In this document: piece after piece, positions 25,999 to 33,768 of the stretch
Position numbering within the stretch: position 1 is the stretch's first letter
Layout: every line of letters begins with the position of its first letter
NCBI GenBank assembly: GCA_002437105.1
Contig: DJOB01000006.1
Span: forward strand, 62,001 to 126,000
Source: Caryophanales bacterium UBA6449
GTDB lineage: Bacteria > Bacillota_I > Bacilli_A > RFN20 > CAG-288
DNA length: 64,000 nucleotides
Direction: 5' to 3'
Position numbers and translations under genes: made by a program
Notes under the pieces: generated by a model
Databases searched by the model: none
Seen by the model: the letters and a program-made list of their open reading frames with translations, nothing else
Told to the model about the DNA's origin: nothing

Positions 25999-28683
25999 AT
26001 GGCTGAAGAGGAGAACGAGAGCAGAGACATCGAGATACCCGATGAGGGCGATGACTCTGAGAAGAAGGAAGAGAAGCCCGTCAAAGGCGCGGGACTAGTC
26101 GGTGTACAGGAAGGTATTCAGGGCGGACTGCAGCCTGCGGAGCTAGACTCTCAGATCAAGGTCTCATTCCTGGACTACGCCATGTCCACCATCACCGCGC
26201 GAGCGCTGCCCGACGCGCGCGACGGCATGAAGCCCGTCCAGCGCAGGATCATCTACGGCATGGCCGCGATGGGAGTCTGGCCCGGCAAACCCTTCAAGAA
26301 GTCCGCGCGTATCGTCGGTGATGTCATGGGACGTTACCACCCCCACGGCGATTCCTCGATCTATATGGCCATGGCGAGACTGGCACAGGACTTCGCGCTC
26401 AGATATCCCCTGGTCGACGGACACGGTAACTTCGGATCGCAGGATGGAGATGAGCCCGCGGCCTCGCGTTACACCGAGGCCCGACTCGCTAGGCGCGCCC
26501 TCGAGATGGTGCGGGACATCAATAAGGATACCGTCGATTTTGTCGATACCTACGATGGCGATGGAAAGGAGCCGGTAGTCCTACCTTCCAGAATCCCTAA
26601 CCTCCTGCTCAACGGATCGCAGGGTATCGCGGTCGGAATGGCGACCAACATCCCCTCGCACAACCTGCGGGAGACCTTCGACGGTATCATCGCCCTGATG
26701 AGAAATCCCGACCTCACCCCGACGGATCTGATGAAGTACATCAAGGGACCCGACTTCCCCGGCGGAGGAATAATCTGCGGTCGGGCGGGCATCCGCCGCT
26801 ACTTTGAGACCGGTCTGGGATCGGTCAAGATCAGAGGCCGCTACCACCTACAGGAGAAGAACGGCAAGCAGTCCATCGTCTTCACCGAGCTGCCCTACAT
26901 GGTCAACAAGAAGGAGCTGGCGAAGAAGATCATGGAGCTGAGCGACAACAAGACGCTCGAGGGCATCCAGGATATCGCCGACTACTCCGACCAGAAGCAC
27001 GGCACCGTCTTCCAGATCGATCTGAAGAAAGGCGCTAACCCCGAGATCGTCATAAACCACCTGTTCAAATACACCCAGCTCCAGCTGAACTTCGCCGTCG
27101 ATATGCTGGCGCTCGACGACGGCACCCCCAAGGTCCTCAACATGAAGGCCGCCCTCCAGATCTACATCAACTTCCAGAGAAAAGTCATCAGGAGGAGAAC
27201 CACCTTCGATCTGAAGCGCGCGACCGACCGGATCCACATCATCGACGGTCTGCTGACCGCCGTGGATGCGATCGATGAGACCGTCCGCATCATCCGTTCC
27301 TCATCCACGCAGGATGAGGCAGCTACCCGGCTGAAGGAGAGATTCAAGCTGGACGACGATCAGGTGAAGTCCATCCTGGATATGACCCTGAGGAGGCTCA
27401 CCGGACTGGAGAAGCAGAAGCTCCTCGACGAGAAGAACCAGCTGGTCAAGGACTCCGAGGAATACAGGCTGATCCTCAACGATCCCAAGCATCTGGACGA
27501 GACGCTCATCGGCGAGATGGAGCAGATCAAGGCCAAGCTCGGAGATGACCGCCGCACCGAGATCACGGACGACATCGGTTCCGAAGACGATGAGGATCTG
27601 ATCGACGACAAAGCCATCCTCATCGCTTTGACGAAAGGTGGATATATCAAGAGAATGGATGCTACCGAGTTTAAGACTCAGAACAGAGGCGGCATCGGTA
27701 TCACTGGTATGACCACTAAGAACGATGACGAGGTCGATATTCTGACCATCGGTCGCACCAAGCAGGATATCCTCTTCTTCACCAACATCGGCAAGGTCTA
27801 CAGGCTGAGGGGCTATCAGATCCCCGAGGGCAGCCGCACCTCGAAGGGCATCCCTCTCATCAACCTGCTGCCTCTGTCCGAGGGAGAGAAGGTGCTGGAG
27901 ATCTTCCCCAACGACTCCAAGCCCGGCACCTACCTGACCTTCGTCACCGTGAACGGCATCATCAAGAAGACCCCGGCCGAAGAGTTCAGCCAGATCAACC
28001 GCGCCGGCAAGATCGCTCTAGGATTGAAGGAAGGCGATCAGCTCTTCGGCGTCCAGCCCACCGATGGACACGCGAAGATCTGCATCGCTTCCTCCGCTGG
28101 TAAGCTCTGCATGTTCGACGAGTCCGAAGTCCGTCCCATGGGCAGAAATGCCGCGGGCGTCATCGCGATGAACCTAGCCGGTGCCAAGGTCGTAGGCTTC
28201 TCGACCTCGCTGCAGGGTAACCAGGTTCTCACCGTCTCCGCCAATGGCTTCTCCAAGATGTCGCCCCTGTCCGAATACCGGGAGACCTCGAGGGGATCCA
28301 TGGGTGTCAAGACGCTCAGAGAGAGTGAGAAATCCGGCGCTCTCGTATTCATGAGCGTCGTCAAAGGCGACGAGGACGTCATCGTGATCACCGATTCCGG
28401 CACCATCATGAAGACCTCGCTGACCCAGATCAAGACCTGCTCCAGGAATTCGATCGGCGTGATACTCGTCAGACCCAGAGATGGCGAGAGCATCGCCTCG
28501 GTCACTATCTCTCCCTCCGAGAAGACCATCGATGAGCAGAACTCCTCCGCCCAGGCGAAGGCCGATTCCGACAACCAGTCCACCGATCAGAAGGCTATGG
28601 CGCAGGCCCAGGCGCAGGAGGATGAAGAGGAGTCGAGCGACACCACCGATACGACAGACCCGGATTCCGATGACCAGAACTAG
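25999..28683 (+). CDS. gyrA: DNA gyrase subunit A
   Basis: 894 residues. Breakage-reunion domain with catalytic tyrosine at 158 in AASRYTEARL; the C-terminal wrapping domain contains the GyrA box QNRGGIG, which argues for gyrase over topoisomerase IV. A charged extension of about 45 residues precedes the usual N-terminus, and an acidic Gln/Asp/Ser tail of about 45 residues follows the last repeat. In the quinolone region the sequence is HPHGDSSIYM: the serine equivalent to E. coli Ser83 is present (Ser119), but the acidic Asp87 equivalent is methionine (Met123; codon ATG confirmed in the DNA). GAGGAGAAAGG lies ahead of the ATG. Confidence 0.96.
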   Translation: MAEEENESRDIEIPDEGDDSEKKEEKPVKGAGLVGVQEGIQGGLQPAELDSQIKVSFLDYAMSTITARALPDARDGMKPVQRRIIYGMAAMGVWPGKPFKKSARIVGDVMGRYHPHGDSSIYMAMARLAQDFALRYPLVDGHGNFGSQDGDEPAASRYTEARLARRALEMVRDINKDTVDFVDTYDGDGKEPVVLPSRIPNLLLNGSQGIAVGMATNIPSHNLRETFDGIIALMRNPDLTPTDLMKYIKGPDFPGGGIICGRAGIRRYFETGLGSVKIRGRYHLQEKNGKQSIVFTELPYMVNKKELAKKIMELSDNKTLEGIQDIADYSDQKHGTVFQIDLKKGANPEIVINHLFKYTQLQLNFAVDMLALDDGTPKVLNMKAALQIYINFQRKVIRRRTTFDLKRATDRIHIIDGLLTAVDAIDETVRIIRSSSTQDEAATRLKERFKLDDDQVKSILDMTLRRLTGLEKQKLLDEKNQLVKDSEEYRLILNDPKHLDETLIGEMEQIKAKLGDDRRTEITDDIGSEDDEDLIDDKAILIALTKGGYIKRMDATEFKTQNRGGIGITGMTTKNDDEVDILTIGRTKQDILFFTNIGKVYRLRGYQIPEGSRTSKGIPLINLLPLSEGEKVLEIFPNDSKPGTYLTFVTVNGIIKKTPAEEFSQINRAGKIALGLKEGDQLFGVQPTDGHAKICIASSAGKLCMFDESEVRPMGRNAAGVIAMNLAGAKVVGFSTSLQGNQVLTVSANGFSKMSPLSEYRETSRGSMGVKTLRESEKSGALVFMSVVKGDEDVIVITDSGTIMKTSLTQIKTCSRNSIGVILVRPRDGESIASVTISPSEKTIDEQNSSAQAKADSDNQSTDQKAMAQAQAQEDEEESSDTTDTTDPDSDDQN

Positions 28684-29638
28684 AGTGCTGATCGCCCGGG
28701 CGAAGAATCCGAAAGGACTCTTCTATCGTCCCGGCCCCGCCCTCGCGGAGAGATTGGTGGCGGAACTGAATCTGGAACTCGTCCGATCTCCCGATGACGA
28801 TCCGCACCTCATTCTCGGCACCTCACCCGGCAGCTTCATCAAAGCGTACCGCGACGTCCCCGACCGATCCCGGGTCAAGAAGATCCTCATCGCCTTCGGG
28901 CAGAAGAGCTTCATCGACCCCACCGCGAAAGGCTACCGGCTCAGGCATGCGCACTGCTACGATCTAGCCGATCGGATCATCGTTTGGAATCAGACCCAGA
29001 AAGATATACTGATCAGCTTTGGCGTGGCTGAAAAGAAGATATCGATCCTCCCGCTCTACCTGCCGAATACCTCCGATGATTCAGCTTCGAGTCTAGACGA
29101 CCAGCTGGTGTTTAAATCCCTGCTCCTATCCCCGGATAGACCAACGTATCTGATAGTGCTCGATCCGACGAACAGAGAGCAGCGGAGCGCAGCGAGATCG
29201 ATCGTCAGGATGATGCCCTTCTCGCAGTTCATATCCGCGGGAGACTTCCCCCTGAGCAAGCCGCAGCGGACCACGATAGATGAGAAGGAGAATCTGAGCA
29301 ACCTGCGCATCATGCCGGAGCTGAGAGAGGAGATGGTTTCCTCGCTCCTGAAGAAGGTCAAAGCCGTCATCTGTCTGGATGAGTATGCGGTAGACGCTCC
29401 GCTCTTCAACGATTTCATCGCGCGAAAAATCCCCTTCCTCTCGGTAGAACTGCGATTCTTTAAAGACACCTACATTCCGAATAACGACTTCATACCCGTA
29501 TCTCTAAATACGATAAAAACCTACGAGACGATCAAGAATATCAGCACCTCGACCATCCCCGAGAAGGCCTTCAAGAGATTGAAGGAGCGGGCCGAGAGCA
29601 ACCCGCTGGCGCCGCTAAAATCTCTTTTGAATAGATGA
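28670..29638 (+). CDS. Glycosyltransferase-like protein of unknown substrate
   Basis: 322 residues. The pattern resembles a GT-B glycosyltransferase: an N-terminal Rossmann-like half (KKILIAFGQKSF, then YDLADRIIVWNQTQKDILISFGV, typical of group-1 transferases where the strand precedes a helix), and a C-terminal half with KAVICLDEYAVDAPLFNDFIARKIPFLSVEL, which looks like the nucleotide-sugar site with altered key residues. No EX7E motif is clear. The ATG at 28670 overlaps the gyrA stop (out of frame by 14 bases); the ribosome site is weak, so translation may depend on gyrA. It could be an inactive family member. Confidence 0.6.
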   Translation: MTRTRVLIARAKNPKGLFYRPGPALAERLVAELNLELVRSPDDDPHLILGTSPGSFIKAYRDVPDRSRVKKILIAFGQKSFIDPTAKGYRLRHAHCYDLADRIIVWNQTQKDILISFGVAEKKISILPLYLPNTSDDSASSLDDQLVFKSLLLSPDRPTYLIVLDPTNREQRSAARSIVRMMPFSQFISAGDFPLSKPQRTTIDEKENLSNLRIMPELREEMVSSLLKKVKAVICLDEYAVDAPLFNDFIARKIPFLSVELRFFKDTYIPNNDFIPVSLNTIKTYETIKNISTSTIPEKAFKRLKERAESNPLAPLKSLLNR

Positions 29639-29651
29639 CTAGGCTGATAGG

Positions 29652-29681
29652 GAACTGAAGGATTTTTCACCCAGTTCTTTC
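29652..29681 (+). terminator. Possible terminator after the gyrA-linked gene
   Basis: GAACTG and CAGTTC form a six-pair stem around a 14-base loop, followed by TTTCT, 13 bases past the stop. Weak stem; the run of T is short. Confidence 0.5.
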
Positions 29682-29737
29682 TATGCCCTTCCTCCTCTTC
29701 AACTCTCGAGATAAAGATAGAACAGGGAAGGAGGAAC

Positions 29738-29773
29738 CAAAAATAAAAATAGAGCAGGATTCAAATCCTGCTC
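29738..29773 (-). terminator. Rho-independent terminator of the two-component operon
   Basis: Minus strand: GAGCAGGAT, loop TTGA, ATCCTGCTC, then TATTTTTATTTTT. It lies about 30 bases past the stop of the small membrane protein and ends the operon. Confidence 0.88.
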
Positions 29774-29801
29774 AGCTAAGGAAGAGACGCAGATCGACCG
29801 A

Positions 29802-30245
29802 CTATTCCTCGTGGCTACGCGTATCCGAGACGCGCTCAGATGAGAGGATCTCATCTGAGATTTTTAATATGCGTGAACCGTAGATCTTACGGCTGAACCG
29901 ATTGACCCAACTCCGGATAGGAAACGCTAGGATCAGCGCGACGATACCCAACACGCACAGGGTCAGTCCGCCCCCTAAGAAAGCAGCCTTGGTCCCACCC
30001 TTATTGGCGAAGAGACAGAGGATTATACCGCCCACAAAGAACAGGATACCCAGTATGCCGACTACCGCAAAGCACCAGAATCCCATCATCTCCGCCCGAT
30101 TATCGAGCTTCTTCAGCTCTCTGATTCCCTCGGAGGCGGATTTCTTAGGAAGATACTTGTTCCTTATTCCCTCGATCTCTTCCCGCTCCTGCTCATCGGG
30201 GGCGGAGTAGGTGTAATCGAACTGATCCTTTTCCTGATTATTCAT
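29802..30245 (-). CDS. Small membrane protein of the two-component operon (YTYSAP family)
   Basis: 147 residues. The N-terminal part (about 55 residues) is charged and carries the motif FDYTYSAPDEQEREEI...IRNKYLP..., which I recognise as a widespread unnamed Bacillota family; database names such as dihydropteridine reductase for it are unsupported. Two or three hydrophobic helices follow (residues 53-110), then a charged C-terminal tail. It follows the histidine kinase by 12 bases with an AGGAG site. It may sense or transmit a membrane signal to the kinase; this is inference. Confidence 0.75.
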   Translation of the reverse strand: MNNQEKDQFDYTYSAPDEQEREEIEGIRNKYLPKKSASEGIRELKKLDNRAEMMGFWCFAVVGILGILFFVGGIILCLFANKGGTKAAFLGGGLTLCVLGIVALILAFPIRSWVNRFSRKIYGSRILKISDEILSSERVSDTRSHEE

Positions 30246-30257
30246 ATGATCACTCCT

Positions 30258-31316
30258 CTACCGCTCATCCAAGAGCGAAACCATGAACGTGCTACCCTTG
30301 CCTAGCGTACTCTCAACCTTGATGTCTCCACCCAGCATATCGATGACTCGCTTCACCAGCGAGAGGCCAAGCCCATTGCCCTCTTCCTTGTGCGAAGTAT
30401 CGCCCTGGTAGAACTTCTCGAATATCCGCTTCCCCGTCTGCGCCGACATCCCGCAGCCGGTGTCCTTGACCGAGACCACGATCCTGTCTCCGCTCTTGAA
30501 GAGGCGCACCGTGATCTTCCCGCCCTTGTCGGTGAACTTGATCGCATTCGACAGCAGGTTGTTCCAGATGATCTCGAGCAGATCCTTATCGGATTTCACC
30601 ATGACTCGGTCCGGGATATCACAGTCGAGTTCAATCCCCTTCTCATCCATCTTGTCAGCCGCTTGAAGCGTACACTGAGTCAAAGATTCTGAAAGATTAA
30701 AAACATTTATCTTAGGTACTATCTTCATGTTTTCCAACTTATTCAACTTGAGGATGTTGGAAACCATGACCGACAGTTTCATGCAGGTGCTAGAGAGAAC
30801 CTTCAAGCTGTTCTCCCGCTCGGCCGGCGAGATGTTAGGCACCATGAGCGAGTTGGTATAGGCGGAGATGACGGATAGAGGAGTTCTGATCTCGTGCGAC
30901 ACATCGGCGATGAAGTCCGACTTGAGGATCTCGTTCTTGGATAGCTCGTCCGCCATCTTCATCAGGTAGATCTTCACCTGATCCAGCTCATCGTAGTATC
31001 CCCAGTCGTGCATCGTCTTGAGCGAGATGTGGAAATCTCCCCTCGACATCTTGTCACAAGCTAGGATGATATCCTGAGAGGGATTCTCGACGACCTTCTT
31101 TCGATACATCTCCCAGACCATCTGGGCGATCACGCCTAGCACGATCAAGACCATAGCGGTCACCGCCGCGGCTATCCAGAAGTTCTTAGATGTCTGCTCA
31201 TAGGCTCCCCAGAAAACAGCGATGGCGATGATTCCTAGAACCAGCGAACTGCCTGCGAATACCAGCAGGGTAACCGCCCGATGGATACCTTTGCGGCGCT
31301 CGGAACCATTATTCAT
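30258..31316 (-). CDS. Membrane sensor histidine kinase
   Basis: 352 residues. Two N-terminal membrane helices close together (about residues 12-68) with almost no extracellular loop, so it probably senses a membrane or internal signal or needs a partner. A HAMP-like linker follows, then the H-box SHEIRTPLSVIS with the phospho-accepting histidine, N-box NNLLSNAIKF, G1 DTGCGMS and G2 GNGLGLSLV. It overlaps the regulator gene by 4 bases (ATGA). Histidine kinases with short loops of this type are often envelope-stress sensors associated with ABC transporters; none is adjacent here. Confidence 0.93.
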   Translation of the reverse strand: MNNGSERRKGIHRAVTLLVFAGSSLVLGIIAIAVFWGAYEQTSKNFWIAAAVTAMVLIVLGVIAQMVWEMYRKKVVENPSQDIILACDKMSRGDFHISLKTMHDWGYYDELDQVKIYLMKMADELSKNEILKSDFIADVSHEIRTPLSVISAYTNSLMVPNISPAERENSLKVLSSTCMKLSVMVSNILKLNKLENMKIVPKINVFNLSESLTQCTLQAADKMDEKGIELDCDIPDRVMVKSDKDLLEIIWNNLLSNAIKFTDKGGKITVRLFKSGDRIVVSVKDTGCGMSAQTGKRIFEKFYQGDTSHKEEGNGLGLSLVKRVIDMLGGDIKVESTLGKGSTFMVSLLDER

Positions 31317-31987
31317 ACTCTGGGCACCGCCTTATAGCCGAGACCGTGGACCGTCACGATATCGAACCCATCACACTTGGCAGTCTTCTCCCTTATCTTG
31401 GTCATATAGACATCTACGGTGCGCGAAGAATTCGACGTATCGTAACCGTAGAAATCATCCATCAGCTGCGCGCGGGTGAAAGCTTTGCGCGGATAGGAGA
31501 GAAGCTTCATCAAGATGTCGAACTCCCTAACCGTCAGATCGATCGGCTTCCCGTCGATATAGGCCACATGCTCCTCTCTGTCCATCTTCAGATTGCCGAT
31601 CACCAAACTCTTAGTCTCCTGGATATCAGCTCTTCTGAGCAGAGCTTTAACCCTCATGGCTAACTCTTCCAAACTGAAAGGTTTAACTATGTACTCGTCT
31701 ATTCCCAAGTCATATCCTCTCTGTTTGGATTGAATATCCTCCCTCGCCGTCATGAACATGATAGGGAGCTTATCGTCGGTAGAGCGGATGGCCTTCGCCA
31801 GCTCGTATCCATCCATCTTAGGCATCATGATGTCCGTTATGACCAGAGAATACTTGTTATCGCTCAGATACTCGAGAGCCTCGCGACCATCCTGGCATCC
31901 ATCGACGATATATCCGAGGTACTTGAGGTACTCGCAGACAACACCGTTCAGATTGCTATCATCTTCCACCACTAGAATCCTCGTCAT
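31313..31987 (-). CDS. OmpR-family response regulator
   Basis: 224 residues. Receiver domain with acidic residues VVEDD and phosphorylation aspartate in LVITDIMMPKMDGYEL; a conserved lysine in IVKPFSLEEL; then a winged-helix DNA-binding domain with LTVREFDILMKLLSYPRKAFTRAQL and SRTVDVYMTKIREK. GGAGG lies 8 bases before the chosen ATG; the frame extends ten codons further without a ribosome site. First gene of the regulator-kinase-membrane protein operon. Confidence 0.94.
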   Translation of the reverse strand: MTRILVVEDDSNLNGVVCEYLKYLGYIVDGCQDGREALEYLSDNKYSLVITDIMMPKMDGYELAKAIRSTDDKLPIMFMTAREDIQSKQRGYDLGIDEYIVKPFSLEELAMRVKALLRRADIQETKSLVIGNLKMDREEHVAYIDGKPIDLTVREFDILMKLLSYPRKAFTRAQLMDDFYGYDTSNSSRTVDVYMTKIREKTAKCDGFDIVTVHGLGYKAVPRV

Positions 31988-32022
31988 CGATAGAACCTCC
32001 AACCTCCGACAATTCAATAATA

Positions 32023-32051
32023 GTAATAAAAAAATAATCCGAGAGTGTTAA
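32023..32051 (-). promoter_or_regulatory. Promoter of the two-component operon
   Basis: Minus strand: -35 TTAACA (complement of 32046-32051), 17-base spacer with a T-run, and -10 TATTAC (complement of 32023-32028), about 35 bases before the ATG. Confidence 0.6.
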
Positions 32052-32105
32052 CTATTCATTAAATAGAAAAGATATACAGCTCTACTGATAAATATTTTCA
32101 GCAGG

Positions 32106-32310
32106 CTCACCTCTACCATCCACCTGATAGCATCTTTCAAGCGAAGATTTAAAGATAGATATATCCGCAGCAAGCCCACATATTCAAATTTAGGAATATC
32201 GGATTTCACAGAAGGAGACAGCAGGGTCGAAACCTAAAAATCAGGTATGGTAAATGTAAAGTCATACATAATGCTATCGTGCAATAGATCGCCCCTCTCA
32301 CCTCTACCAT
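32106..32310. repeat. Two direct copies of a 14-base motif upstream of serS
   Basis: CTCACCTCTACCAT occurs exactly at 32106-32119 and again at 32297-32310, 191 bases apart, in the 330-base gap between the regulator and serS. The second copy ends 9 bases before a TATAAT box. A chance repeat of 14 bases in such a short gap is unlikely. It may be an operator. The rest of the gap has no gene, and no T-box antiterminator sequence was seen. Confidence 0.6.
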
Positions 32311-32319
32311 AAGCGGCGC

Positions 32320-32325
32320 TATAAT
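32320..32325 (+). promoter_or_regulatory. -10 box of serS
   Basis: TATAAT, 25 bases before the serS ATG and 10 bases before the ribosome site. The -35 position falls inside the second copy of the 14-base repeat, and no consensus -35 is seen, so an activator could be needed. Confidence 0.55.
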
Positions 32326-32350
32326 CTAAAAGAAAAAAGGAGCGAAGACA

Positions 32351-33637
32351 ATGCTCGATATCAAATACGTCATCGACCACCTGGACGCGGTGATCGAGAA
32401 CCTCAACAAGAGGAATGGAGACTACAGCTACCTGAGGGAACTTCCCCCGCTCTACAAGGAGAGGATCGACCTGATCCAGAAGGGCGACGAGCTGAAGAAT
32501 TCTCGTAACACCCTTTCCAAGAAAATTGGAATGCTGATGGCTCAGGGCAAGAAGGATGAGGCTGAGACCATCAAGAAGCAGGTCTCCGATTCCAAGGATG
32601 AGATCGCCAAGGACGATAAGAGGATCGAGGAGATCGACAAGATCATCAGGGAGACTCTGCTGAAGACTCCCAACATCACCGATCCTTCGCTTCCCGTCGG
32701 ACCCGATGACACCTACAACCGCGTTGAAAGGACCATCGGTGAGCCCACTAAATTCGACTTCCAGCCCCGTTCACACTGGGAGCTTGGCATCGAAAAGGGC
32801 TACTTCGATTTCGATAGAGCAGTCAAGGTCGCTGGACCTCGCTTCGTCTTCTACAAGGGTCCCTTCGCTCACCTGGAAAGAGCGGTCGCCAGCTTTATGC
32901 TCGATACCCATATCGCCAACGGTTACACCGAGGTTCTCCCTCCCTACATGGTGAACACCGATACCATGACGGGAACTGGACAGCTTCCTAAGTTTGCTGA
33001 CCAGGCTTATCACGTCGACAACCAGACCGAGGGAAACTACTGGCTGATTCCTACGGCTGAAGTCCCTGTCACCAACCTCTACCGCGGTGAGATCCTCAAG
33101 GGCGAGGACCTGCCCATCAGGTACACCGCCTACTCTTCCTGCTTCAGAGCGGAGGCGGGAGCGGCTGGCCGCGATACCCGCGGTATCATCCGTCAGCACC
33201 AGTTCCAGAAGGTCGAACTGGTCACCTTCTCCAAGCCCGAGGATTCCTGGAAGGAGCTGGAGCATCTGACCCACGAGGCTGAGAGGATTCTCCAGCTGCT
33301 CAAGCTGCCCTATCATGTGGTCTGCCTCTCCACTGGCGACGTGGGATTCAATGCCGCTAAGTGCTACGACCTCGAGGTCTGGATGCCCTCCAACAACTGC
33401 TACCGCGAGATCTCTTCCTGCTCCAACGATACCGACTTCCAGGCTCGCAGGATGTCGATCAGATTCAAGAGAACCAAGGACTCGAAGCCCGAGCTTGTCC
33501 ACACTCTGAACGGATCGGGTCTGGCTGTCGGACGCACTGTGGCTGCCATCATCGAGAACTATCAGAATGCCGATGGCTCCATCCGCATCCCCGATGTCCT
33601 CGTCCCCTACATGGGTGGTATGACCGTCATAAAGTAG
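32351..33637 (+). CDS. serS: Seryl-tRNA synthetase
   Basis: Class II synthetase that charges tRNA-Ser. 428 residues. The N-terminal antiparallel coiled-coil arm, about residues 30-105, reaches the long variable arm of tRNA-Ser. Motif 2 is FRAEAGAAGRDTRGIIRQHQFQK and motif 3 is GSGLAVGRTVAAIIENYQ; TAEVPVTN is the serine site. AAAGGAGCGA precedes the ATG. It ends with a perfect hairpin terminator. Confidence 0.97.
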   Translation: MLDIKYVIDHLDAVIENLNKRNGDYSYLRELPPLYKERIDLIQKGDELKNSRNTLSKKIGMLMAQGKKDEAETIKKQVSDSKDEIAKDDKRIEEIDKIIRETLLKTPNITDPSLPVGPDDTYNRVERTIGEPTKFDFQPRSHWELGIEKGYFDFDRAVKVAGPRFVFYKGPFAHLERAVASFMLDTHIANGYTEVLPPYMVNTDTMTGTGQLPKFADQAYHVDNQTEGNYWLIPTAEVPVTNLYRGEILKGEDLPIRYTAYSSCFRAEAGAAGRDTRGIIRQHQFQKVELVTFSKPEDSWKELEHLTHEAERILQLLKLPYHVVCLSTGDVGFNAAKCYDLEVWMPSNNCYREISSCSNDTDFQARRMSIRFKRTKDSKPELVHTLNGSGLAVGRTVAAIIENYQNADGSIRIPDVLVPYMGGMTVIK

Positions 33638-33651
33638 ATTCTATCTATCCC

Positions 33652-33679
33652 ATCGCTCCCTTCTGGGAGCGATTTTTTA
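33652..33679 (+). terminator. Rho-independent terminator of serS
   Basis: ATCGCTCCC, loop TTCT, GGGAGCGAT, then TTTTTTAT. It lies 15 bases after the serS stop. Confidence 0.92.
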
Positions 33680-33768
33680 TACTTGAAAGTTTCTAAAAAA
33701 CACTCTGGCCTAAATGCACTTCATCTTTAAGATATCTAAAATCTATAAAGAAAAGAGAGCGTGAATAT

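Noticed and set aside
32018..32350. T-box riboswitch for serS
   Set aside because: No antiterminator consensus AGGGUGGNACCGCG and no terminator hairpin before the ATG were seen.
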